A stretch of 64,000 nt of DNA from Gammaproteobacteria bacterium (GTDB taxonomy: Bacteria > Pseudomonadota > Gammaproteobacteria > Pseudomonadales > IMCC2047). How positions within the stretch are numbered: the stretch's first letter is position 1; the number at the start of each line of letters is the position of its first letter. Positions 17,968 to 25,593 of this stretch are shown here, piece by piece. The stretch covers positions 1 through 64,000 of the forward strand of contig JAJFKB010000010.1 of assembly GCA_021773395.1 (NCBI GenBank), in the 5' to 3' direction. The position numbers and the translations under genes are program-made. The notes under the pieces were generated by a model. The model had not been told where the DNA came from and searched no databases. It was given only the letters and a program-made list of their open reading frames with translations.

Positions 17968-19128
17968 TTAGCTCCACAACTTAATTGAGTCAGCGAATGT
18001 TCCGGCCTGCTCGCGAATTGGCTGCATCTGACCAGTATTTTCAGCATACTTAAACGCAATATTTGGAATATTGTTGGCATCCAGCACATCCTGCAACATA
18101 GGTCGCTCCAAAAGCGCCGGGTCACAGAAACTTGGGGCGGCAAAGATCACACCCTCAGCACCTGATTTGCGCACAGCCTCTACCAATTGTGCTCCTTTGA
18201 GCTCTTCCGAAGGCTCGTAAGTCGCAGAAGTACGAGTAGAGTGATCGATGAAGCAATCAGACAGGTTTTTCAGCGCGTCGCCTTCTTCCTTCACATCTTC
18301 ACGTAACCAACGATTAACCAGAATAAAGTCATCATCTACGACGTAACAGCCGGACAATTCAATAGAACGAATCAGATTCAATGGCGGTTGCTCACAGAAC
18401 ATGCCATTCATGACCACTTTAGTGTTGTCCTTTTGTGGTCTTTCCACATCACCAATGGCGGCGATATAGTCAGTCATCATTACATTATGCTCTTCAACCG
18501 GTAAAACCTGTCCCGCACGCATTAGCAGGTAAACCTCAGTCACTGGGATATTCCAGGGCTGCTCGATACGCATTGCGTAGAGTTGGTTGATCAATCGACG
18601 GTTGACGTTAAACAATTTGATAGAGGCCAGCAGATCTTCATTGGTCACTTTACGACCGGAAATTCCTTCGAGGCCTTCTAACAGCTCTTGCATTTCCCGG
18701 ATATAGAACCTGCCACCAATCTCTTTATCATAGTTCTGCGGCACATCCATATAACGTACGTAGGTATCTTTCTGGGTCAGCTTCCAAACACCAGACAGGT
18801 TACGTATCACGTCGCAAATACTAGGGAACAGCATGCCTTCAACAAAATCCAGACGCCCCGTCAAAGCCAGCTCGATAGTGGAGCGCGGAATCCGGCAGAT
18901 ATAACTCTGATAGAAAGCATCCCCCTGGATCACTTCCATCTGGTCTCCACCGCCGTAGATACCCAACGGCAACATACCCGCAGCATGAATCAACTCACGA
19001 GGAACATAGATCGGCAAGTGGCCGATCACGTGACGTCCAGGTTCGGCCGCTTTCCAATCACGAGCTGCAGTAAAATTCAAATCTTCATGAATCGCTTCGC
19101 AGCGTTCGATTATTTCTTGTGTACCCAT
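17968..19128 (-). CDS. bcrC: Benzoyl-CoA reductase, catalytic subunit C
   Basis: The 386-residue protein is the second core subunit, also HgdB-like. Cys residues are placed in IYVPRELIHAAGM-type N-terminal context, in the GMFCEQPPLNLIRS segment, in SGCYVVDDDF and in APSFCDPALLE. The frame is open 22 codons further upstream into dch. ATG 19128 (MGTQEIIE) is chosen because it starts just past the dch stop and gives the family length of about 386. It forms the catalytic heterodimer with BcrB. Confidence 0.92.
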   Translation of the reverse strand: MGTQEIIERCEAIHEDLNFTAARDWKAAEPGRHVIGHLPIYVPRELIHAAGMLPLGIYGGGDQMEVIQGDAFYQSYICRIPRSTIELALTGRLDFVEGMLFPSICDVIRNLSGVWKLTQKDTYVRYMDVPQNYDKEIGGRFYIREMQELLEGLEGISGRKVTNEDLLASIKLFNVNRRLINQLYAMRIEQPWNIPVTEVYLLMRAGQVLPVEEHNVMMTDYIAAIGDVERPQKDNTKVVMNGMFCEQPPLNLIRSIELSGCYVVDDDFILVNRWLREDVKEEGDALKNLSDCFIDHSTRTSATYEPSEELKGAQLVEAVRKSGAEGVIFAAPSFCDPALLERPMLQDVLDANNIPNIAFKYAENTGQMQPIREQAGTFADSIKLWS

Positions 19129-19129
19129 A

Positions 19130-19900
19130 TTAACGATGCTCCCAGTTAACGGTGCGTTTTTCAACAAATGCCTGCAAACCCTCGACAGCGTCATGTGTCG
19201 CCATCAACTCCTGCAGGTATAGTGACTCAACTTGATCCAGTTTGGCTTTGATTCGCGCTACAGCGTCAGAGCTAGATGCCCGACACGCAAAGCGCAAAGA
19301 GCTGGCACTACTTCCCAGCAGATGCTTGGCGAACCAGGCTTCTGCTGCAGCGGAAGGATCTTCTGACAACTCATTCACCAAACCAATTCGATATGCTTCG
19401 TTGCCATCAATACTGCGACCAGACCAGAGCAGGTCAGCAGCATGACCACTACCAATACGCTCGGGTAACAGACAAGAAGCGGCGGGAGCGAATACTCCCA
19501 ATTTGATTTCCGGCTGACCCAGTTTTGCTTCTGGTGTAGCGAACAGCAGATCACCGCCACAGACTACTTCAAGACCGCCACCCAGGCATTGCCCCTGAAT
19601 CGCGACTAAAATTGGTACCGGGAAATCCAGCATCTGCTTAATCAATGCATGCAAACTTGCCAGCATCTCGGCACATTGATCAGGCATATGCTCATCGACG
19701 CTTGCGCCGAAACTAAAATGCGAACCTTCCGCATCCAGCAGTACTGCGGTTAACTCTGCAACATTGGCATGTGAATCCAAAGCCGATGAAAGCGCAGCAA
19801 TCATCTCAGCATCCACAATATTTGCCTTGGGTCGCGCTAATGTCAGGCGCAATAAGCGCCCGTCATGCTGCAGTGATACTTTTAAAGGTGAACCGGTCAT
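19130..19900 (-). CDS. dch: Cyclohexa-1,5-diene-1-carbonyl-CoA hydratase
   Basis: The 256-residue crotonase-fold protein has the oxyanion-hole segments FSFGASVDEH (about 63-72) and QGQCLGGGLEVVCGGD (about 104-119), the latter typical of dienoyl-CoA hydratases of the benzoyl-CoA pathway. It adds water to the dienoyl-CoA made by benzoyl-CoA reductase, giving 6-hydroxycyclohex-1-ene-1-carbonyl-CoA. It lies between oah and bcrC with gaps of one to three bases, exactly as in Thauera. A generic enoyl-CoA hydratase would also look like this; the context decides. Confidence 0.9.
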   Translation of the reverse strand: MTGSPLKVSLQHDGRLLRLTLARPKANIVDAEMIAALSSALDSHANVAELTAVLLDAEGSHFSFGASVDEHMPDQCAEMLASLHALIKQMLDFPVPILVAIQGQCLGGGLEVVCGGDLLFATPEAKLGQPEIKLGVFAPAASCLLPERIGSGHAADLLWSGRSIDGNEAYRIGLVNELSEDPSAAAEAWFAKHLLGSSASSLRFACRASSSDAVARIKAKLDQVESLYLQELMATHDAVEGLQAFVEKRTVNWEHR

Positions 19901-19903
19901 ATA

Positions 19904-21052
19904 TTAACCCTCGGCTTTGGGCATCAGGCTTTCAATCAGCTCTGGTGTCCATGGCGCTCCTTGAGCCAACGCTTGGCGCAATGCCACAAAATCAATTTCG
20001 CGACCAGTTTCACGAGTACCTTCATTAAAGGCACGGAATCCGGTACGGGCTTCGTTCATCATATTCAAGGCTAACCAGGCACGTGAGTTTTCTTTGTTGG
20101 CGTTCCAAGCTTCAAGCTTGGGCTTACGCAACTCTTCCAGACTCTTAGTCATACATTCCGGGAAGGTTTCGAGCAGCTTACTACAAAGAGATTCAACCTT
20201 TTCGTCCAGCAATGACAGGTCTACTTCACCTTGTTTGATGAGCGCTTTGCCCTCTTTAAGCGCATCTCCGGTTTTGAACTCGCCGTGGATGACACGGCCG
20301 TACTCGTCCAGAAACTGATCAGTAACAACGGTAGGATTAGCCACAAACTTGCCATCTATTTTCAGCGAAGGAACCAGCTCACAACAAACACCCAAACGGT
20401 TTGCTTTGTGTGCAGAGTACGGCTCACACAAGGTGCCCGATACCATTGCCTGCTCACAGCCAATCATAACTGGCAAAAAGTCAGTTGCACCACCAATAGC
20501 GGCAGAACCATGTTTCGGCCCAGCCTGACCAAAATTTGCCAGATCCTGTGCTACTGAAAAGTCAGCGGCCATACCAATTTCCTGACCACCACCGATACGC
20601 ATACCATTGACACGACAAATAACCGGCTTATCGCAACCAAGAATAGACGAAACCATATCGTTAAAAAGACGCATGTACTGCCGGTACTCTTGGGGGTTAC
20701 CCGCGTAATACTCAGCGTATTCTTTTGTGTTACCGCCAGTACAAAATGCTTTGTCTCCAACCGCCGTAAAGATTACCGCATTCACATCACGAGCCACAGA
20801 TGCCGCGCGAAATGCCAATATCACTGCTTTAGCCATATCGGTAGTGTAGGAGTTATACTGCGATGGATTATTCAAGATAATCCAAGCGTTATAGATGCCT
20901 TCAGCGACACTGCCATCACGTCGCTTGGCAGGTCGCATTTCATACTGAACCATACCATTACACAAACTTTCAATTTCATCGCTAACCAGTCTGTGGTCAA
21001 CCAGGTTATCTGGCGCGATATCCCGAACAATAGCTTCGGTGATTGGATTCAT
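19904..21052 (-). CDS. oah: 6-oxocyclohex-1-ene-1-carbonyl-CoA hydrolase
   Basis: The 382-residue protein is an enlarged crotonase with N- and C-terminal extensions, the form specific to the ring-opening hydrolase (about 377 residues in Thauera, BadI-unlike). The oxyanion segments are GDKAFCTGGNTKEYAEYY (about 133-150) and NGMRIGGGQEIGMAADF (about 184-200). It adds water twice to 6-oxocyclohex-1-enecarbonyl-CoA and cleaves the ring to 3-hydroxypimeloyl-CoA. Three bases separate it from dch and 11 from had. Confidence 0.92.
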   Translation of the reverse strand: MNPITEAIVRDIAPDNLVDHRLVSDEIESLCNGMVQYEMRPAKRRDGSVAEGIYNAWIILNNPSQYNSYTTDMAKAVILAFRAASVARDVNAVIFTAVGDKAFCTGGNTKEYAEYYAGNPQEYRQYMRLFNDMVSSILGCDKPVICRVNGMRIGGGQEIGMAADFSVAQDLANFGQAGPKHGSAAIGGATDFLPVMIGCEQAMVSGTLCEPYSAHKANRLGVCCELVPSLKIDGKFVANPTVVTDQFLDEYGRVIHGEFKTGDALKEGKALIKQGEVDLSLLDEKVESLCSKLLETFPECMTKSLEELRKPKLEAWNANKENSRAWLALNMMNEARTGFRAFNEGTRETGREIDFVALRQALAQGAPWTPELIESLMPKAEG

Positions 21053-21063
21053 AGTTACTCCCC

Positions 21064-22128
21064 TTAAGGTACTAAAATAGCGCGCGCGGTCAGCTTATGC
21101 TCATGCGCGGCGGTAAAGACTTCGTTAATTTGATCTAGTGGATGCTGTTCAACAAAAGGTTGCATGGTAACTTTACCATCCAGCACCAATTCAAGTGCTG
21201 CAGGATAATAGTCTGGAGAGCAACCCCAGTTACCTTGGGCTTTCGCATGAAAGGCCATCAGGTTAGATAGACGCAGTTCCAACTTAGCCATGGTAAAACC
21301 CACCACAGCGATATGAGCGCCAAAAGTGAGCAATCCGAACGCTGTATTTTGACCAGGCGCGCTGCCTGAACATTCAAAAATCTTCCACTCGGTAGTACGC
21401 AATCCCTGCTCTTTGGCAAACCCGATAATTGCTTTTTTGAGTTCTTTGCCCTGGTACTCTGTCGCATTCAGCGTGAGACTAGCTCCATACTCTTTCTGTT
21501 TTTCCAGCTTCTCCGTATCAACATCGACAGCAACAACCGTTGCGCCCATCGCTTTAGCGATCTGCACCGCATAGCCACCAACACCGCCAATACCAATAAC
21601 AATAGCCAAATCACCAGGCTTGATTTCAGCCTGAACACAGGCTTGATAGGGCGTAGTCAGCGCGTCAGCAATAACAGCAACATCCGGCAATGTCAGCCCG
21701 GCCGCCTCTAACTTAGACTCATCAACCTCACACAAACAATGCCCAGGAACAGTAATATGGGAAGCAAAGCCACCCTGAATATCGTTTCCTGGCATTTTTT
21801 GGCTACGACAGATGTTCTTCAGGCCACGCTGACATAAATCACATTCACCACAGGGAATAACTGCCGGGATAATGACCGCTTTACCCACTAAAGCCTCACA
21901 TCCAGTACCGGCCGCCACAACCCGACCACTGATTTCGTGACCTAAGGCCAAAGGTAATTCATGGTTAGTACGAACACCATCATAGAAATAACCAAGATCG
22001 GTATGACAAACACCGCAACCTGCAACCTCCACAGTGACTTCACCAGCAGCTGGCGAGCCTAGCTCGAAACCAACCTTCTCAAGAGGTTGCCCAGGCTCAT
22101 TCATCATCCAACGATAAGATTCGCTCAT
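21064..22128 (-). CDS. had: 6-hydroxycyclohex-1-ene-1-carbonyl-CoA dehydrogenase
   Basis: The 354-residue zinc-dependent medium-chain alcohol dehydrogenase has catalytic zinc motif GCGVCHTD (about 37-44) and GHE near 63, structural zinc cysteines in [15 protein letters not shown] (about 92-106), and a Rossmann GIGGVGG near 180. It oxidises the 6-hydroxy to the 6-oxo intermediate with NAD. The longest frame starts at a TTG (22146); ATG 22128 is preferred, though only a weak GAGA lies upstream. It is the first gene of the run and its promoter carries the palindrome at 22223-22252. Confidence 0.92.
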   Translation of the reverse strand: MSESYRWMMNEPGQPLEKVGFELGSPAAGEVTVEVAGCGVCHTDLGYFYDGVRTNHELPLALGHEISGRVVAAGTGCEALVGKAVIIPAVIPCGECDLCQRGLKNICRSQKMPGNDIQGGFASHITVPGHCLCEVDESKLEAAGLTLPDVAVIADALTTPYQACVQAEIKPGDLAIVIGIGGVGGYAVQIAKAMGATVVAVDVDTEKLEKQKEYGASLTLNATEYQGKELKKAIIGFAKEQGLRTTEWKIFECSGSAPGQNTAFGLLTFGAHIAVVGFTMAKLELRLSNLMAFHAKAQGNWGCSPDYYPAALELVLDGKVTMQPFVEQHPLDQINEVFTAAHEHKLTARAILVP

Positions 22129-22222
22129 ATATTTCGTCTCACACAATAGTTTTTAATTATTTTACGGGCAGCTAATCCCGTAATCGCTACCAGTTATGCA
22201 GCGCTATTATTATACAAAGTAG

Positions 22223-22252
22223 GTGGTATACCATATCGTATGGGTATACTAC
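22223..22252. promoter_or_regulatory. Palindromic operator overlapping the had promoter -10
   Basis: The arms GTGGTATACCATA (22223-22235) and TATGGGTATACTAC (22239-22252) form a near-perfect 30-base inverted repeat centred on TCG. The size and AT-rich dyad fit a MarR-type dimer site. It covers the -10 of the predicted had promoter, so a bound repressor would block transcription. The adjacent MarR gene is the natural candidate (inference). Confidence 0.65.
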
Positions 22253-22274
22253 AATAAGGTTGCACTATCGTCAA
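22246..22274 (-). promoter_or_regulatory. Predicted sigma70-type promoter of the had-bcr run
   Basis: On the minus strand TTGACG (plus 22269-22274) and TAGTAT (plus 22246-22251) are separated by exactly 17 bases. The had start lies about 118 bases downstream. No convincing FNR/Anr-type TTGAT-N4-ATCAA box was found in this gap, although the pathway is anaerobic. Confidence 0.6.
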
Positions 22275-22392
22275 CCCGCTTACCCGTAGTTTTTAGAAGG
22301 TTATTTTAATCCAGTCGATATGGCCTTAACAAACTCCCATATCTTCAAAAGCAGGGGAAACAGGATCATAGCACCCTTTGGTAAAACCTTTA

Positions 22393-22445
22393 AAATAGTG
22401 TTCTCGGCTATTAGTAAAGCTAGTTAGCACTATTTGTTATATCAA
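22393..22445. other. Inverted repeat downstream of marR
   Basis: AAATAGTG (22393-22400) and CACTATTT (22438-22445) form an 8-bp perfect stem with a 37-base loop, about 45 bases beyond the marR stop. No strong T-run follows on the minus strand. It may end the marR transcript before the had promoter. The rest of the 22129-22490 gap holds no gene. Confidence 0.35.
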
Positions 22446-22490
22446 CCTTTTTATATCCGCCTTCCCTGCATCAATAATCAACCGATACCT

Positions 22491-23003
22491 CTACTTTTCA
22501 ACTTGCTCAGCGAGCTTTTGCAATAGGTCCAACAGCGTCTGCCTTTCATTATCAGTAAAGCCACTCGTCATTTCGCGCTCATTCTCCATGACCATTGGTG
22601 TAACAGATTGCAAAAACGCTTCTCCCTGCTCCGTCAGAAAAAGCGCATAAGCTCGCCGATCAAAAGCGTGCTTTCGACGCTCCACCAAATGACGCTCTTC
22701 AAATCGATCAATCACCTCTCCCAGTGTAGAACGCTCGATACCATCCGTCCTGGCCAGCTCTGTCTGACTAATGCCACCATTATTTTTTATTTTTACCAGC
22801 AACCCAAATTGACCCGGGGTCAAATTGGACTCTCCCAGCTTTTTAGCAAAATTGTGAAAAAGTGCAGTTTGAGACCTGCGCAATTGGTAGCCAACCAGAT
22901 CGGCAAGAATTCCAGATTCAATAGGCACCCGCTTAACCTCTTTCGATCCAGGCAGCACGCTCGCCCTGCTGTTTTTGTCTGCTATCGCTCTTTTTGCTGT
23001 CAT
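22491..23003 (-). CDS. MarR-family transcriptional regulator
   Basis: The 170-residue protein has the MarR winged helix: recognition region GGISQTELARTDGIERSTLGEVIDRF-like (about 94-120) followed by the wing ERRKHAFDRRAYALFLTEQG. An N-terminal extension of about 30 residues is basic. MarR proteins bind palindromes as dimers and often release them on binding aromatic acids or aryl-CoA esters; BadR of Rhodopseudomonas, a benzoate regulator, belongs to this family. The gene is immediately upstream of the had-bcr run, whose promoter carries a fitting palindrome. Whether it represses or activates cannot be read here. Confidence 0.85.
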   Translation of the reverse strand: MTAKRAIADKNSRASVLPGSKEVKRVPIESGILADLVGYQLRRSQTALFHNFAKKLGESNLTPGQFGLLVKIKNNGGISQTELARTDGIERSTLGEVIDRFEERHLVERRKHAFDRRAYALFLTEQGEAFLQSVTPMVMENEREMTSGFTDNERQTLLDLLQKLAEQVEK

Positions 23004-23077
23004 CTAACTACTTCAGGAATCGCACATTATTTAAAATTGCGCAACCCTTTTGCACTCCTCCATATTCACCCTTTAAT

Positions 23078-23094
23078 TATGTAAGGGTTACATA
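23078..23094. promoter_or_regulatory. Palindrome in the marR upstream region
   Basis: TATGTAA-GGG-TTACATA is a perfect 7-3-7 palindrome about 75 bases upstream of the marR start. On the minus strand it directly follows a TATAAT sequence (plus 23094-23100 region), so it would sit near the transcription start. It could serve autoregulation, but its sequence only loosely resembles the had operator. Confidence 0.4.
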
Positions 23095-23239
23095 TTATAT
23101 TGAGCATTACAAACCAATCGATGACAATTCCACCAATAAATTGATTTAGCAACGTGCAATGCAATAAAGCAGAATCCAGCTACCGACAAAATATGGAGCA
23201 CCGAGCATACCCCATCCAAAGCCCGCCTGTTTTAAGGGC

Positions 23240-23509
23240 CTAAGGAACCTCTTAATAACTCCTTGATCCCTCTGGCGTACAGAGCATTTGTAGATCAAGA
23301 CGGCTTCGTGCAGTAATGTCCAGACCTTGCAAACAAAACCAACGCAGAGCTACGCGTGCCCTGTAAGCCCCGTAAGGCGAGGCCTGAAAGCTTCATCTGC
23401 GGCGTTAGAAACTTTGCTAAGGCAATAAGCATTAGCGGCAGTTCCTGCCTTGCAGCTAAAACTTTCAGGTCTCGCAGAGGCATTAAGGAGTTATTCAGAG
23501 GGCCCCTAG
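23240..23509. repeat. MITE-like noncoding element A
   Basis: Two 28-base terminal arms (23240-23267 and 23482-23509) are inverted copies with about 23 of 28 matches. A nested inner repeat (GGCCTGAAAG near 23381, CTTTCAGGTC near 23462) allows a long cruciform. No reading frame of note lies inside. The arms resemble those of element D at 48831 (CTA-GG-ACCTCT start). It occupies most of the 600-base gap between marR and the next gene; the remainder holds nothing recognised. Confidence 0.6.
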
Positions 23510-23607
23510 TTTATTTACAAACCAAACCACTACAAATATGATGGTCAGATAAAGGCTCAAGACTCAAGACTACAGGGACAAACAATAACCCGGGTGAGGT
23601 ATCAGAT

Positions 23608-23910
23608 ATGTCAGAGCGAAAAATGTATGACTTTGCCATTGGGGATATCGTCTCCTACAAAGAGCGTACATTCCAGGTTCACGAAAACCTTGGCATTATG
23701 GGATTGATCGCACCTTTTCCCGCTGCCGAAGTAAAACAGGAGGTGATCGAATGGAACGACGACTACCAGAAGACAGGTCACGAACCACTGGCGACCGATA
23801 GTTCATGCTCTAGCTGCGACAGCAGTAGCAGTTGCGATAGCTCATCGGAGAACAGTCAGGATAAAGATGCACCAGTACCATTGCGCATCCTTGGTGCGGA
23901 AGATCAATGA
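23608..23910 (+). CDS. Small Ser/Cys-rich protein, function unknown
   Basis: The 100-residue protein is not recognised. Residues 1-60 form a compact-looking part (DFAIGDIVSYKERTFQVHEN) that could be a small beta-barrel. Residues 62-82 are a low-complexity run of Ser, Cys and Asp with C-x2-C and C-x5-C spacing that might bind metal. The tail is acidic. It converges on phoU with a 16-base gap and is transcribed away from element A. No signal peptide is seen, so a cytoplasmic location is likely. Confidence 0.65.
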   Translation: MSERKMYDFAIGDIVSYKERTFQVHENLGIMGLIAPFPAAEVKQEVIEWNDDYQKTGHEPLATDSSCSSCDSSSSCDSSSENSQDKDAPVPLRILGAEDQ

Positions 23911-23926
23911 AGAGCAGTAATCCAAA

Positions 23927-24649
23927 CTACTCGCTTTGAGCCTGTGCCGCCATTTGCTCATAGCTTATATGTCGCACATCGGTACCCTTAACCAAATAGA
24001 TAACCTGCTCAGCAATATTACGAGCATGATCACCCACCCGCTCCAATGAGCGTAAAGCCCAAATCACATGCATGACGCGACTAATACTGCGCGGATCCTC
24101 CATCATATAGGTAATAAGCTCGCGCATTGAAGTGGCGTACTCCAAGTCCACGTCCTTATCTGCTCGCGCAACCTCAAGCGCAATAGTGACGTCAAATCGC
24201 GCAAACGCATCCAACGCCATATGCAGCATCTGCCGCACTTTTTCGCTAATGTGGCGAACTTCCAAATAACCTTTGGGGGCCGCTCCATTTTCAGACAATT
24301 GAATTGCCAGTTTGGCGATACGCTTCGACTCATCACCCACACGCTCCAGATCGGTGATTGCCTTACTGATCGCCATAACGAGCCTAAGATCGCTCGCCGC
24401 CGGCTGTCGGCGCGCCAGAATGCGGGTACACTCTTCATCAATATCGACCTCCATGCGATTCACCTGCCTATCTTTCTCGCACACCTGACCCGCCAGCTCA
24501 CTATTCGCCTCGATCAGGGCGTGTATCGCGTCATCCAACTGACGTTCTGCCTGGCCGCCCATTTCCAGCATGCGACTTTTTACATCTTCCAGCTCATCGT
24601 TAAACTGCTGCGAAATATGATGGGAGTACGTGTCTTTGTTAATGGCCAT
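23927..24649 (-). CDS. phoU: Phosphate transport regulator PhoU
   Basis: The 240-residue all-helical protein has two PhoU repeats with the family motifs E-x3-C-x-R-x-L-like (EECTRILARRQPAASDLRLV near 73-92) and RVGDHARNIAEQV near 205. It modulates PstSCAB activity and PhoR signalling. The frame extends 11 codons further upstream, but ATG 24649 has GGAGA eight bases before it. It ends the pst operon, the usual place. Confidence 0.92.
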   Translation of the reverse strand: MAINKDTYSHHISQQFNDELEDVKSRMLEMGGQAERQLDDAIHALIEANSELAGQVCEKDRQVNRMEVDIDEECTRILARRQPAASDLRLVMAISKAITDLERVGDESKRIAKLAIQLSENGAAPKGYLEVRHISEKVRQMLHMALDAFARFDVTIALEVARADKDVDLEYATSMRELITYMMEDPRSISRVMHVIWALRSLERVGDHARNIAEQVIYLVKGTDVRHISYEQMAAQAQSE

Positions 24650-24697
24650 GCAGTTCTCCAGATTTGGCTGTTCGGCGCCCAAATATCATAATTAATT

Positions 24698-25567
24698 CTA
24701 TCCGTAACGCCCGGTAATATAATCTTCCGTTGCCTTCTTATTCGGGTTGGTAAAAAGAGTGTCGGTATCACCAAATTCAACCATTTCCCCCATATACATA
24801 AAGGCTGTGTAGTCAGATACTCGCGCTGCTTGCTGCATATTGTGTGTGACAATTACGATAGTATATTTGGATTTGAGTTCGTAAATTAACTCTTCAATTT
24901 TTAGTGTAGAAATAGGGTCCAAGGCAGATGCCGGCTCATCCAACAACAGCACTTCAGGCTCCACCGCAATAGTACGCGCAATCACCAACCGTTGTTGCTG
25001 ACCGCCGGATAAACCCAAGGCGTTCTCATACAAACGATCCTTAACCTCTTCCCAAAGGGCTGCACCCTTGAGAGCCCACTCTACTGTGTCATCCAAAATA
25101 CGTTTTTTCGAAATACCCTGGATTCTTAAACCATAGGCAACGTTTTCATAAATGCTTTTCGGGAATGGGTTGGGCTTCTGAAACACCATTCCGATACGTC
25201 GACGCAGCTCCGCAACCTCTACCTTTTTATCGTAAATATTGGTTTCATCAAGGGCAATTTTTCCTTCAATACGACAACCATCCACCAGATCATTCATACG
25301 GTTAAAACAACGTAGCAAAGTGGATTTACCACAACCACTTGGGCCAATAAAGGCCGTAACGCGTTGCCTGGGAATATCTAACCCAATATTAAATAACGCC
25401 TGTTTTTCACTATAGAAAAGATTTAAATCCTCAACCCGAAGCGCCAATGCTTCCTGCTCTATATTGAGCGACTGCACCTGCCGATCCAACGCCGACAAAT
25501 CGATAGCGTGGGCTTTCGTATGCTCTGTACTGGTTTTATTCTTTTCTGAAACTATTGTTTCACTCAT
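24698..25567 (-). CDS. pstB: Phosphate ABC transporter ATP-binding protein
   Basis: The 289-residue ATPase has Walker [10 protein letters not shown] (about 75-83), signature [13 protein letters not shown] near 190, Walker [14 protein letters not shown] and the switch His in [11 protein letters not shown]. An N-terminal extension of about 40 residues precedes the usual core. It energises phosphate import through PstCA and is followed 48 bases later by phoU. Confidence 0.95.
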   Translation of the reverse strand: MSETIVSEKNKTSTEHTKAHAIDLSALDRQVQSLNIEQEALALRVEDLNLFYSEKQALFNIGLDIPRQRVTAFIGPSGCGKSTLLRCFNRMNDLVDGCRIEGKIALDETNIYDKKVEVAELRRRIGMVFQKPNPFPKSIYENVAYGLRIQGISKKRILDDTVEWALKGAALWEEVKDRLYENALGLSGGQQQRLVIARTIAVEPEVLLLDEPASALDPISTLKIEELIYELKSKYTIVIVTHNMQQAARVSDYTAFMYMGEMVEFGDTDTLFTNPNKKATEDYITGRYG

Positions 25568-25593
25568 AACCGAGGAATCCTCTAAACTATTCC

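Noticed and set aside
22129-22490. FNR/Anr-type box for anaerobic control of the had promoter
   Set aside because: No TTGAT-N4-ATCAA-like dyad was found; only the MarR-type palindrome stands out.
22608-23084. 158-codon plus-strand frame over marR
   Set aside because: It is antisense to a MarR protein with a recognisable winged helix; no support for translation.
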